Positions 1 through 10,180 of a DNA stretch of 64,000 bases are shown here, in pieces. Every line of letters begins with the position of its first letter. The stretch's first letter is position 1. A model generated the notes under the pieces. The model had not been told where the DNA came from. It was given only the letters and a program-made list of their open reading frames with translations, and ran no database searches. A program made the position numbers and the translations under genes. The DNA is taken from contig JAUPSS010000001.1 in assembly GCA_040285825.1 (NCBI GenBank), forward strand, positions 1,550,001 through 1,614,000, given 5' to 3'. Source of the DNA: Eukaryota sp. TZLM1-RC. Taxonomy: Eukaryota; Metamonada: BaSk clade.

Positions 1-1
1 T

Positions 2-1153
2 GGTGTTGATTTTCATAAGTCAAGCTACCTTTGTAAAGCTGCCTTTATTGGAGGTGGAAAGAATTTTATTTATGAATTTGTGAATCGTTTTCCTGAAAAA
101 ATTCATCTCATTGAAAATTGTGGCAGCTCCTATCTTATTTCTTTGCAACAGGAAATTGAAACTCTTTCACCCAATATTTGGGCTAAATGTTTCCCCTCTG
201 ATATTGTGGAACTTCCTTCAAGAAGCTTGCTCTCCTTACCATTGACTTTTGCAAAATTGCAGAAAAAAATTTTGAAAGTTTTAGAAAACTTGGATTATAT
301 TGTACGTCTTAGCTTGGCTAAGGAAAAAATTCCCGTTTTTGCAAATTTTTTGATTGATCTTGAAGACAGTTGCTCAAGTTGCTTAATCTCCCAAATTCCC
401 AACATTTACGGCCTTCTACTTAATGATCACCAATGGACCACTGCAATGAGATTGAGATGTTTTCTATGGCCCTGTTCATTGCCAAATGATTTAATTTGTC
501 GCTGCAAGAGTGTTGTTACGCTTTCCCATATTTTAAACTGTAAGTATTTCATAACTTACCGCTCACTTGTTCATGACTCAGTTCGTGATCAATTATATGC
601 CATGTGCAAAAGTTTCAATATAGAGGCATTTATTGAGCCACTAGTACGTAAGCTGTCTTCAGATCAAACTGATGATTCCTTTGGTAAAAGAAGGGCAGAT
701 TTAGTAGCTCCTGGGATCGATGGTGTTCTCAATGTTGTAGACGTTGTCTCAGTGGATGTTTGCAAAAATTCTGCTGCTCGTTTAGTGTATTCCGCTGACT
801 CGCCGTTATCTAACGCCGAAAAAAAGAAGATAAAAAAATATGAAGAACCTTTGGCACAGTTAGGTAGAGTGGAACATGTGAAGTATCAGTTTGTGCCGTT
901 TGCAATTTCTCTTTTTGGCAATATTGGACCTTCAGGCTTGCACTTTTTGGAAAATTTTAAAAAAGTGTTACTGAATAGGTCTGGTAAAACAATGAACTCC
1001 ACTTTCTGGTTAAATAGAATTGTTTTTTGCATTTTCAAGTCTATTCCAACAATGATTTCAAAGGCACTTTTAGCTATTGGTGTAGAATATGAACGTAATG
1101 CTGTGAGTAGGTTCAGTAATAGTGACGCTTGTTTGGAGGATATTGAATTCTAG
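2..1153 (+). CDS. C-terminal part of a non-LTR retrotransposon ORF with CCHC and restriction-like endonuclease (5' end off window)
   Basis: The frame is open from base 2, so the gene is cut by the window edge and its start is not visible. The visible part is the region after the reverse transcriptase. A zinc-binding pattern C-x-C-x7-H-x3-C (CRCKSVVTLSHILNC) lies near base 497, followed by an arginine/aspartate block RRADLVAP and a second acidic block VVDVVSVD (bases about 690-765). In R2/CRE-type elements such a CCHC plus PD-(D/E)xK-like domain is the restriction-like endonuclease that nicks the target before target-primed reverse transcription. A conserved tail with W-x-N-R-I-V and a final DIEF follows. 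A poly-purine-rich 3' UTR with AATAAA-like sequence comes after the TAG. Homologous pieces recur at about 1.2, 8.4, 11.4, 20.4, 38 and 48.7 kb. The family assignment rests on motif order and is fairly secure; activity cannot be judged. Confidence 0.75.
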   Translation, partial: GVDFHKSSYLCKAAFIGGGKNFIYEFVNRFPEKIHLIENCGSSYLISLQQEIETLSPNIWAKCFPSDIVELPSRSLLSLPLTFAKLQKKILKVLENLDYIVRLSLAKEKIPVFANFLIDLEDSCSSCLISQIPNIYGLLLNDHQWTTAMRLRCFLWPCSLPNDLICRCKSVVTLSHILNCKYFITYRSLVHDSVRDQLYAMCKSFNIEAFIEPLVRKLSSDQTDDSFGKRRADLVAPGIDGVLNVVDVVSVDVCKNSAARLVYSADSPLSNAEKKKIKKYEEPLAQLGRVEHVKYQFVPFAISLFGNIGPSGLHFLENFKKVLLNRSGKTMNSTFWLNRIVFCIFKSIPTMISKALLAIGVEYERNAVSRFSNSDACLEDIEF

Positions 1154-1186
1154 ATGGTTATTCTTATCTCAATAAATATTCCAGTT

Positions 1187-1513
1187 TTTTAAAAAAACCT
1201 TTGTCCAAATTGGCCAGTCAACAGCATGTAAAATACAATTTGTATCCATTTGTATTTTCTCTTGTTGGTTCACTTGCACCAAATGCTTTACGTTTTTTGG
1301 AAGATTTTGAAATGATTGTAAAGAGAAGAACTAACAGAAATTTCAACATTGTTTTCGCAAAGTAGAATTGTGTTTTCTATTTTTAAGGGGATGTTGAAGT
1401 TGGCTTCTTATGCCTTGCTTTCTGTTGGACTTCACTATAAGAGAGCTGAATCTAGTTGTTTTGTTTTGGGAAAGATGAATTATTTAGATGTTGATTTGAA
1501 AGTTTTCTAATAA
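1187..1513 (+). pseudogene. 5'-truncated second copy of the RLE element 3' end
   Basis: Starting about 35 bases after the stop of the preceding copy, frames read HVKYNLYPFVFSLVG, FLEDFEMIVKRRTNR and then a broken W-x-NRIV block. This is the same C-terminal region as in the preceding ORF (HVKYQFVPFAISLFGN). A TAG and a frame change interrupt it near 1362-1370, and it ends at TAA (about 1509) followed by AATAAAG. The short length, the missing upstream domains and the 3' end position fit a 5'-truncated insertion of a related subfamily. Confidence 0.65.
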
Positions 1514-1550
1514 ATAAAGTTGTTAAAAAATTAAACACCTTGAAAAGGCT

Positions 1551-1757
1551 TTGGAAGTTATCACTCAACCTCTGTTGCCTCCATCCCAAGAACTGAACAT
1601 TGGCTCTTTACAAAATATAGTTCTTTTAGATAGTGCTGAACAACAAGACAACAAACCAAAGAAAAGAGCTGTTTGTAAAAATTGTCTTGTTGTCGGACAT
1701 TATCAGAAGACATTTCCAAACCATGTCGAAATGTGTTCTTGTAGAATATATCCGTAA
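1551..1757 (+). pseudogene. short zinc-knuckle ORF, relic of unknown element
   Basis: A 68-codon ORF ends in a knuckle-like CKNCLVVGHYQKTF preceded by the basic run KPKKRA. The spacing is C-x2-C-x4-H-x4, but the last Cys is Phe. Such knuckles after a basic stretch occur at the C-terminus of MULE/FAR1-type transposases and in Gag proteins. Nothing else of such a protein is visible, so I treat this as a decayed fragment. Confidence 0.3.
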
Positions 1758-2445
1758 GGAGGAGAATTTTATACCACAAAACTTTTGGCACAAGTTTACA
1801 AGTTTTGTGTCACCAGATTATAAGCACTTATGAAAGACTTGCAATTCTGAATTTCTAGACAATATTAATAGTTACTATCGTTTACAACATTAGGGTTTTC
1901 TGATCATGTCTTGTTCTCTACTACTAATGCCGATGATTCTTCATGCCAGATTTTTTTCTCCACTGATCATTGATGCTTGGTATCACTGCTACCTCTCGCG
2001 TTTCCCTATCCGATGAATCCCTCTCCTCTATTGTTTACACATCTTCTGCCACACTTGAGCAACTTTTGGATGTGGAAGACTATACTTGGGACTCATCATT
2101 TGGCTCAGAACCTACAGTCAGTCGGAGTAGACGAATTGTTTCCAAAATAAAATTATGCCACTTTGGAGGCTTAATGATTGCAAAACAAATGAAAATGATA
2201 ATTTTTTTTTACTTTTACATATGTACGATTTCTGCAGGGTTTTTTCAATTCATTAAGTTTTATTCAATTCGCAACGTTTTCCCAAATGGAGTTATATACA
2301 CACACAATTTTGTTGCATTAAAATGATACAATATAATGTTGAATTTGGATGTTAGAAAATCTTTCTTTATTAACAACATAAGCTATCTATAAAGAGCCAT
2401 TTCAATAATGGACTAATGAAAATGAAGAAATTCTAAAATAAGCAC
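1758..2445. other. no recognisable gene
   Basis: AT-rich sequence. A 118-codon plus-strand ORF (1970-2326) has no recognisable domain; its first half is Ser/Thr-rich and its second half hydrophobic. It may be chance or a relic. Confidence 0.4.
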
Positions 2446-2493
2446 CTATTTCAAGCGAAAATAAACACCCCTAGTACGTTTTAGTGGTTTAAC

Positions 2494-2620
2494 TGTTATC
2501 TGTGGCTAAACGTGACCTTCCCCTTTAGGAAGGTGGATCACGTCATCTTGAGTTTAAATTGTAGTTTGCTTTTATTTTCTCTGATTTCTTATATTCTGTC
2601 CATAAACTTCTGTTTTTGTT
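2494..2620 (+). repeat. 5' LTR, 3'-truncated
   Basis: Begins TGTTATCTGTGG and matches 7625-7751 over 127 bases with about 3 differences. It lacks the last 25 bases seen in the 3' copy. It contains the palindromic core GATCACGTCATC at 2536-2547. Confidence 0.85.
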
Positions 2621-4036
2621 GGAACCGCTCCTGCTCAGAACTCAGAATCCTACGTATCTTTATCAGCCCATGAACTCAACAAGCCCGTAGATAAGAAACT
2701 TCTCCATCTTAAGATTCATGTTGACTCCCAGACTGTGCTCAATGGAATGGTAGACACTGGTGCTACTGTGTCTTGCATATCTCGTGACCAACTCAAGCAA
2801 GTTAGGCTGAAGCTAACCTCCAAGACCCTAGAAGTTGATTTAGCCGACGAAACCAAGCTCTCCTGTCCCCTTGCTTCTGGAAAACTCGCTTTTGCTCTAG
2901 GTGGTGCTGCAAAGCTCACGTACGTGAACGTAACCCTTGCTGTATTGCCATGCTCAAACTCCTGCATCATAGGATGTGATTTGTTAAGAAAGCTAGGCAT
3001 CCTGATCTCTGACTATTTGTTCTTGAAGCTTTCTGCCAGAAAACTCCAAATTCTCGAAGACGAAGCCATACCAGACCAATATATACCGCCTTCTGACCAA
3101 GTGTCCTCTGTTTCCTCCCTCCCTGATTTAGATAAAGCTTCATTCAAGATGAATGACCCCGACTTAGAGAGCTCCGTCCGATCCCTCCTGTTCAAGTATC
3201 CTGAAATCTTCTCTAAGCGCCCCGACCCCGAAGGAATTGACTGCCCTTCCATGCGAATACCGTTCCATGATGAGTCCAAGATAGTGAGCAAGAAGTTTCG
3301 CTATCTTCCTCCGGATAAGCTAAAGGTAGCTAACGAGGAATTTGACACTCTGATTAACAATGGTTTCGCTGTGCCTTATGATGGTCCCTGGAGCTCCCCG
3401 ATATGCCTCGTCCAACGTCCCGACAAGCCTCCCAGATTGACTGGAGACTACTCAGGTGCCGATGGGGTCAATAATCTCTCTGTCTCTGTTCCTGCCGATC
3501 TCCCCAGAATCACCGACGTGTGCCAGTTCCTATCCGACTCTCATTACATCGCAACTCTTGACCTCCCAAAAGCCTTTTGGCAGCTGAACCTGCATCCTGA
3601 CGATCAGGAAAAGTCTGCTTTAGCTATCCCCGGCCGCAAAATTAAGTACACTCGTGCTGCCTTTGGTCTCAAAAATGTCCCAGCTATATTCCAGAATCTG
3701 ATGAAGAAAGTCTTCAAATCTGATGGTGTCTTTATTCACATGGATGACATTATCGTAGCTGCCTCTGATAAGAGGTCCTATTTGGCCAGGCTAGAATTTA
3801 TCTTTAAGCAAGCCGCCCAGTACAGAATCCGTATAGGCCTCCACAAGTGTTCTTTCCAAACCAAGGAACACCCTATCAAGGTCCTTGGATCTATTTATGA
3901 AAATGGCCAACGCAGAATAGACCCCTCCAAGATTGAATCCCTTACCAAGCTTGCTCCTCCCACCTCTGTCCCTGAACTCCGATCTTTTATCGGATCTGTG
4001 AACTTTCTCCGCGACTGGTTACTCTGTATCCGCTGA
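2621..4036 (+). pseudogene. gypsy pol: aspartic protease and reverse transcriptase
   Basis: The frame is open from the LTR; no gag precedes it. The protease active site is VDTGATVSC (near 2750), the D-T-G-A triad of retropepsins. Reverse transcriptase follows, with the conserved DLPKAFWQ block (palm aspartate), AFGLKNVPAIFQ, and the catalytic box HMDDII, an M-variant of the usual Y-x-D-D with His in place of Tyr. The thumb region includes PPTSVPELRSFIG. The frame breaks at about 4018 by one base (RDWLL-stop, where the homologue at 54 kb reads RDWLPG) and continues in the next frame. Role: processes the polyprotein and copies element RNA in the cytoplasmic particle. This copy is broken. Confidence 0.88.
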
Positions 4037-4037
4037 A

Positions 4038-4742
4038 ATTGAACCTCTAACTGCTCTCCTTCGTAACAAGCCCAGAAGATTACGACTAGGCCCCTCCAAA
4101 TTAAAGAACTTTGACAACATTAAGAAAATGATAACCAGCAGCTTACCTCTGGCCCTTCCTGACTCGGATAGCAACATCTTAATCTCTACCGACGCTTCCG
4201 AGAAAGCCATCACTGGAATCATTTGGAAAGAACTAGAACCCTCTCCTCCTGGAACCTGTCTATCCAAAAGCAAGGTTATGCCCATTTCCTTCTATTCTAG
4301 AATCTTGTCCGCCTCCCAACAACGCTGGTCTACCATCCAGAAAGAACTATTCGCCATAGTTATGACTCTCAACCAGCCCAACTTGTCGTCCTTCCTGCTC
4401 TCTAGACACCTCACGATCTTCTGCGACCACAAGAATCTGTCGTATTTATTCAGTTGCCCTGAATCTAACCGCGTAGTTCTCCGATGGATCCCAGTTCTGC
4501 AATCTTTTTCGTTTGAATGCGTTCATATTGAAGGTCCCAAGAATTATTGGGCAGATTATTTATCCCGCGCCTCTCTACTCCCCGGTAAGAAGAAAGAGAA
4601 GAAGACCAGAGATATCTGTGATAACCCTGCCCCTGAACTGTGCTGCATGATGACTCATCGAGGATCGGCTAACTCTCCTCTATGGAACTACCTGAACGTC
4701 GACGATCTGACGCACTCCTCCCCCCTACTGGTACGACATTGA
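4038..4742 (+). pseudogene. gypsy pol: RNase H domain
   Basis: Continues the reverse transcriptase after a 1-base shift. RNase H landmarks are ISTDASEKAITGIIW (first catalytic Asp), a WSTIQKELFAI block (catalytic Glu), TIFCDHKNLSYL (Asp) and ADYLSRA at the end. The frame stops at 4742 directly after a run of six C (CTCCTCCCCCC), where a single-base indel moves the reading frame. Confidence 0.85.
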
Positions 4743-6240
4743 CTTTGACACCGCACAAAGAACTCATCATCCCTCCGCCCTCCGTCCTAAGCATTTTGTG
4801 ACAGCTCACCTCAACTCCCACAAACACTTCATCCGATATAACCTGAACCCTGAACCTCATGAACTACTCTCTCCCTCTTCCGCCCGCTTCTTCGTCCTCT
4901 CAACTGATCTACCACTGATGTTCGTCAACACCACTGCTCCAAGAGACTTTGGCAAAGCTGCTTTCGACCCCCTACCCATGTCCACTCCTGCTGAACCCGA
5001 TGTTGAACCCCTTGGCCTATATACTAGAAACTTCAAGGTTAACGATTTGGTCCAACAGGCCAACTGGAACTCCCGTATATACTTCCAGCACCCCAAGATG
5101 CCCCGCTTACACTATCTTCCCGAGGTTATGCCCCTGAACGCTCACCCCAGTATCCTCAACTACCTTTATTCTAACGTCACCCTAGGGACTCTGATTGACC
5201 ACGCGCATATTTTCCATTTCATTCCCCTCCCTACTCACATGGCCCCTCTTAGCTGGGAAAGAAACCGTCACCTCTCCCACCGATACCACTGTTCGACCCC
5301 TCCTCCTTGCAGCCCCAGAGAATGTCCCAACTCCCCCAAATGTGACCATTTCCCTTGGAACCCCGACATGCATACTGACAGCCCCTTTGGTGAACAGCTA
5401 TATGACTTCTGCTTACTCCCTGCTGCCCTAACGTGCTCCGACCTGAGACCTTCCCCAAGACCTCCCGCTCTAGCCAACCACCAACTACTCCCCGGCCCCT
5501 TTTACGCCGACTGTACCTTACCTACGTCCCGAGACATCATCTCCTTCATTCCCCTTTGCCTACTCAAGCCCGAGATCCACCTAGTTTACCACTACGACGA
5601 AGACGAGATTACTCCCTGCCCCATAGCCATTCCATGCTTGGAGATGGTCCATGGCCACCAAATAGACGCTCATGATAGAAAAATCCACTATCATTATTTG
5701 CCGCTGGACCATCATTCTGTCTTCGAATCTAAAGACGAACCCCAATTCATACACGAAGCATCGTACATTTGCTCTCACTTCGAAGACATCCGTTCCCTCC
5801 TGTTTGACGGCCCTACTCAATACCACTCCCGTCTCGATTTCGTTTTACGAGATGAAGTCCTCGAAATCATTGATTAAAGTGATGGTCGTCAGGCCTTCTT
5901 TAATGTTAATCGCTCCCCAGACGATCCCCCGGCCTACTACCTCCCAAGTTCCCGTTTCCACTTGCCTACTCGCAGAGAGATCTTTGAACTCCACGCGCAA
6001 GTATTTGATCATCCCCGTTTCCTCCGTTCCCAATTCATGTCCGAAGATGATGAACATGATCGAAGATTCAGTTCTGATTCAGCCATGATCGATATCTCTT
6101 CTGACACCGACTCTGACGGCAATGTACAAATTGTATCCACTATTACTGCCGCCACTCCCGATGACTCCTCCACTAGTTCTGATCACCTTCCGCCCGCTCC
6201 CAGAAGTTTCCCTGCCCAAGCCGTACTAGATAAGTTATTC
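4743..6240 (+). pseudogene. about 500-residue unassigned region between RNase H and integrase
   Basis: After the C-run frameshift, one frame (4708-5877, TAA at 5875, then continuing in frame to about 6240) encodes a long Pro-, His- and Leu-rich sequence. It has no retroviral motif I know. It ends with an acidic Ser-rich stretch (SEDDEHD, SSDTDSDG) before VLDKLF, which leads into the integrase N-terminus. The homologous element on the minus strand (51.6-58.6 kb) has fewer than 100 residues at this point. Long stretches between RNase H and integrase are unusual in Ty3/gypsy pol. It could be a captured gene, a lineage-specific tether or particle domain, or a displaced envelope or accessory gene. 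No signal peptide or transmembrane helix is evident. Confidence 0.6.
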
Positions 6241-7012
6241 AGGCTCAGCAGAAACTCTCCGACGACGATCCCCTTTTCACCTCTTGTAAAATTGACCCTC
6301 AGTCAGGCCTGAAGCTAACTTCGGATCACAAGATTCTAGTCCCGCCGATCCTGCGTTCTGAGATCCTCCTGCTTGCCCATGGATCTATTGAGGCCGGCCA
6401 CCCTCCATTTGCCCAATGCTGGAAATCTCTTCAACAATCCAATTTTCAGTGACCTGACATGCGGAACGACCTTCGAACCCATGTCAATGCATGTATTTCT
6501 TTCCAGAAGACTGCCCCCTCCCGAAGACCTTGATCTCTTCCACTGGATCTCTGAATTCTGTTCGTCGCCCCTTTGAGAGTTTGCATTGCGATCCTATCGG
6601 TCCGCTCTCAGCTGATACTTATGGCTATAAGTATATAGTCCACTTCGTTGACGCTTTTCCTAAATTTAGCATTCTTGTTCCCACCAAAGACCTCAAGGCC
6701 ACTACTATCCTTAACGCCCTGATCTCCTCAGTCTACTCTGTCTTCGATGCCCCACGTCGTATCCACTCTGATAACGGCCCGGAATTTGCCAACAAAATAT
6801 TTAGTTTATTATGCCAATTCTTGAACATTGAACATACCCAATCCCTACCCCACTACCATCAGTCCAATGGCCTTGTTGAGCGCCAACACCGAAGTTCCCT
6901 CCAGGTAATCCGCCGAATGCTACTCGATTGTTCTGACTATCATAACTGGTCAGATTATGTTCCCCTGTGCCAAATGGTTTTGAATTCCCAGGAAAGAAAG
7001 GCCCTGAACTAA
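6241..7012 (+). pseudogene. gypsy pol: integrase zinc-binding and catalytic core
   Basis: The zinc-binding region reads LLAHGSIEAGHPPF and RTHVNACISF. The last Cys of the HHCC motif is Phe here (CISFQ, where CISCQ is expected), and a stop and frame change lie between it and the core. The catalytic DDE core is present: LHCDPIGPLS (first Asp), HSDNGPEFAN (second Asp) and NGLVERQHR (Glu). The frame ends at 7012 and resumes at about 7058. Integrase would join element cDNA to host DNA; the 4-bp flanking duplication is its footprint. Confidence 0.85.
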
Positions 7013-7630
7013 TCCCCGTATCGTCTCATCTTTGGATCCGACACCTCTCCCCGTTTATTGCCCAACCAGCTTTTGAATTCATTGTCCACTGACCCTCTCC
7101 CTCCTGACAAGCCCGAGTTCATTGAACACCTCGTGATCTTAACGAATAAACTCCTAGCCTCATGGGAAGCCGTAGCCATGTCCCCTGTTCCGCTCCCCAC
7201 TGACGTACCCGAGCCTGCTTATTACCCTCAGGCCAATCGAGTTTTTGTTCTGCGCGAGAAGCCAGACAAACTCCACGGTCACTTTGTAGGTCCATATGTC
7301 GTCCTCAAAGTCCTCTCTTCTAGTTCTCTCCTGGTCCAGAACCCTGTCTCAGGTTCATCTCTCAAAACAGCTACCCACCTCGTAAAGCCTTGCTTGTCCT
7401 CGTTACCCCCAGAGATACTCGACGCCTATGTAGCTGCTGATTCAGGCGAGCTGATTCTTGACGCTATCATGGATATCACTGATGAGTCCGCCACTGTGCT
7501 TTGGTCCGATGGGACCACCACTGTTCAGCCTGTTTCTTCCATTCGGAACACTGCCGCATACTCTAGTTATATCAAGCTTGCCGCCGATCCTCCCAAGTCC
7601 CGCCGGAAAAGAAAGAGAAAGCAGTGTTAG
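7013..7630 (+). pseudogene. gypsy pol: integrase C-terminal GPY module and chromodomain-like tail
   Basis: Contains HGHFVGPYVVLKVLS, the G-P-Y/F module of Ty3/gypsy integrases. It is followed by ILDAIMDITDESATVLWSDG, whose alternating hydrophobic pattern with a late Trp resembles a degenerate chromodomain. The tail is basic (RRKRKRK), and its codons form the polypurine tract. The TAG stop (7628-7630) lies inside the 3' LTR. The chromodomain assignment is tentative. Confidence 0.6.
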
Positions 7631-7776
7631 CTGTGGCTAAACGTGACCTTCCCCTTTAGGAAGGTGGATCACGTCATCATGAGTTTAAATTGTAGTTTGT
7701 TTTTATTTTCTCTGATTTCTTATATTCTGTCCATAAACTTCTGTTTTTGTTTATGTTTAGTGCACAAAAAGCAACA
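7625..7776 (+). repeat. 3' LTR, 152 bp, flanked by 4-bp target duplication TAAC
   Basis: Begins TGTTAGCTGTGG, ends AAAGCAACA, and is followed by TAAC, which also precedes the 5' LTR (2490-2493). It contains GATCACGTCATC at 7667-7678. A diverged relative lies at about 18985-19138. Confidence 0.82.
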
Positions 7777-8347
7777 TAACTTCATCTAAAAATCCAAACA
7801 CCCTTGGATTTTCGGGATATTCAGAAGCATCATTAAGAAACCTTTCTATTTTACCTTTGAAACGATTCAATACATCCTCCGAGCAAATCTCAGAATTACA
7901 ACAAAAATCAAGTTCTGTAGGTACAAGATTTTTAAGGAAATTACAGGCACCAACTCCAATTTCTTCACTTAGTCCTTCTAGGGCACTGGTTAACGTTTTA
8001 TAGTGTGTGATTTTAGGAAAAGGTTTCTCAAAGTGATTATACAGTTGCAGTAGTAGTGAATACAAGAAAACACAGTAATCTTCCATGAACGAAACCTTTG
8101 GTAGTGGACAAAAAACATCACCATGAACTCTTAGTCTGGGAGGGACTTGAAATGCTTTGAAAAGACAAAGAGTATCTACGTGACTCTGGGAAGGAGAAAT
8201 CTCTACCATAAGCTCAAAATCAATCAATTGACACGTCAGCATCCCATTGACTTTTTTAAAAACAAAGTTAGCCAACCGACAATAAAAAAAGTGGCCCATA
8301 TGCATACCTTTGTATGGACGACTTGGAAAAACTGCCATAAATTTCAT
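7777..8347 (-). pseudogene. unknown protein gene, 3' end split by LTR retrotransposon
   Basis: A minus-strand ORF starts at ATG 8347 and reads about 190 residues without a recognisable domain (Cys and Phe rich, no signal peptide, no clear membrane span). It runs into the LTR of the element at 2494-7776, where the frame stops after a few LTR-derived codons. Using the 4-bp target duplication (TAAC at 2490-2493 and 7777-7780), the pre-insertion frame continues on the far side of the element from 2493 down to a TAG at 2446-2448. That adds about 16 codons ending in GVYFRLK. This continuity across the empty site supports both the gene model and the insertion model. I do not recognise the family. 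Its upstream side (8350-8600) is an RLE-element relic in the opposite orientation. Confidence 0.5.
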
Positions 8348-8349
8348 TG

Positions 8350-8600
8350 ATTATTTTGCAAATTTCGAAAAACACAGAGTGAATAAGCGTTTTGATCATC
8401 ATTAGTGGTCAAATCGTACTGATTTTACTATTTTCAAAACCATTCCCAAAATGGTTTCAAAATCTTTGATGTGCATCAGTGCGCATAACCAAGACATTGC
8501 TGTTGTACGGTTTGATGGTGTGGAAGCTTCCTTCTTTGGCAGATATTGATTTCTAGATTGTATTTTCGAAAATAGTTGATTTTTTTTGACTGCTTTGGGA
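8350..8600 (+). pseudogene. RLE non-LTR element, C-terminal relic
   Basis: A broken reading includes FTIFKTIPKMVSKSLM and AVVRFDGVEASF. It matches the terminal region FCIFKSIPTMISKALL and the following tail of the element at the left edge. A second, more decayed copy of the same sequence lies at about 9675-9790. Confidence 0.5.
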
Positions 8601-9114
8601 TAAAAAGATCTTTTTTTTATCTAGGTGAAATTAATTCAAATGTTTCAAACACCATGTTTGAAAATAATTTAAATTTTCAAAAAAAGAGAAATTCAATTGA
8701 GTCCATCACAGCACTTCTGAATATGAAGTTAAATGTATGATTATCTTTATGATGTAACTCACCAAAAGCATCTGACAAAGAATTGAGCTTTTTGACATAT
8801 GATAAACCAAAGTTTTGACATTATCCTTAGTATGAACAAGAAACTGATTGTAATCAGATCGATCATCTACCAAATATAATCTTTTACTTTTGGTTTATTA
8901 TTTGAAATTTATTAATATTATTTTCGAATGAATGGTTCTCTTATTCCCTATTGAAACCAATTTTTATACACAAGCTGTTGTAATGAGTCGGTGTTTTCTT
9001 TGTGGATAAATAGAAAAATATTGATTATGGGCTCTCAACTAGAACCGTAGCCTCTAGTTGACCATTTGCATCATTTAGAGTTATTTTATATATTAATTAT
9101 TGTATTATTAATCT
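8601..9114. other. no gene seen
   Basis: AT-rich sequence without open frames of note. It probably consists of old element debris, since it lies between two relics of the same family in the same orientation. Confidence 0.4.
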
Positions 9115-9660
9115 TGGACTAAACATAATGGAAAAGTTCGTTTCAATTGCTATTGGTGAATCCATTTATCGTCTGATGTCATTTGTAATTTTCAACAAAA
9201 TTGCATCAAAAGCATAGGAATATTTCTCTCCTCAATATGGAAACAAAACTATAGATGGAGCATCAATTGCAGCTTTGACATCTGTTTTACTTTTTAATTG
9301 TAAAAAAAATAATTGCATTTTTAACTTTGATATCACCAGTGGAAACAGAATCAATTTGGAAACAACTTAGGACAAATTTTGCTGAACTTAATACATTCTT
9401 TTATAGTTTTTATGGCAATTCTTCTGATTTCATTTTGAATCTCTTGATTCTCGATTCGCTTTCCGGAGTTAAACAAGGAGACCCTTTAAAATCTTTCTTT
9501 TTTTGTGTCGCAATTCATCCAATATTGAAAAAACTAAAGGAAGAAAATAGTGACCTTCAAGGGGTAGCCTACATTGATGACACTTCCTGTATTAGTTGAG
9601 ACAGTACAATTCAAAGAGTTGCTAATAAAGCTGCTACATTATATCAATCCATAGATCTTG
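9115..9660 (+). pseudogene. RLE non-LTR element, reverse transcriptase relic
   Basis: An early RT block (RFIAIGESIYRL, broken frames) precedes a 90-codon open stretch (9327-9599). That stretch has SGVKQGDPLKSFFF and the catalytic box AYIDDTSC, the standard LINE-type RT motifs. Stops on both sides show decay. It is homologous to the RT fragments at 36.4-37.2 kb and 51.2-51.6 kb. Confidence 0.7.
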
Positions 9661-10180
9661 ATTTGAATGTTCAAAAATGATTTCGAAAACTTTGATGTCT
9701 GTCAGTGCATATTAAGAAAACATTGCTGTTGTACGGTTTGATTGTGTGGAAGCTTGTTGTGAAGATATTGTATTGATTTTTAGACTGTAATTTTTAGAAT
9801 AAATTAAATACTTTAAAAATAATCTTGGAACTGATGGAAACAATACTTACTGACTTGTTTGGCATCTCTCACTGTTTCACTTCTTCAATGGAAAATTGTG
9901 GTAATCTTTTTATCATAGCGAATTCAACTCGAGGCGCATTAGAAAATGTCAAATCTTTTCATTGCTGTTTCTTGAACAATAAGTTGTCACTTTATTTTGT
10001 TCAGTGTGGCAGTTCAATCAATAGAAGAGAGCATCTACAGGATTATGTTTTTTCTGTTAAAAAAAGCTGTTATTTGCAACATTACAGGGGCAAAATCAAC
10101 AACCACTTCTGAGTTATCAATAAATCCACAGCAATTATCACATTCACTCAAATTCAATATCCTTTGAACAGTAGCCCAAT
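9661..10180 (+). pseudogene. RLE element relics downstream of RT
   Basis: About 9675-9790 repeats the C-terminal relic seen at 8.4 kb. 9825-10112 is a 95-codon frame without a motif, containing NSTRGALENVKSFHCCF. The stretch around 10090-10140 (AATCAACAACCACTTCTGAG) has a clear relative at 34795-34850, next to another RT-like relic. These look like decayed middle portions of the same family. Confidence 0.35.

Larger units (their letters stand above)
2494..7776 (+). mobile_element. Ty3/gypsy-type LTR retrotransposon with gag deleted
   Basis: Two direct LTR copies flank a pol region in the order protease, reverse transcriptase, RNase H, extra region, integrase, which is the Ty3/gypsy order. 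The flanks are TAAC on both sides (2490-2493, 7777-7780). The 3' LTR is 152 bp (TGTTAG...GCAACA). The 5' copy stops matching after 2620, and protease coding begins almost at once. The end of the 5' LTR, the primer-binding site and all of gag are therefore missing, apparently by one internal deletion. A purine tract (about 7605-7623) abuts the 3' LTR. The two LTRs differ at about 3 of 127 compared positions by eye. The interior has several 1-nt frameshifts and at least one in-frame stop, so the copy is inactive. Base use is visibly richer in G and C than its surroundings. Confidence 0.88.

Noticed and set aside
4949-6088. Several overlapping ORFs on both strands inside the gypsy interior
   Set aside because: Only the frame of 4798-5877/5962-6312 connects to RNase H and integrase; the others are shadows of a C-rich coding region.
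2487-7756. Shorter LTR model (2501-2620 and 7632-7751) with a GTTTA duplication
   Set aside because: The model starting TGTTA and ending CAACA gives standard TG...CA ends and an exact 4-bp duplication, and restores an ORF across the empty site.
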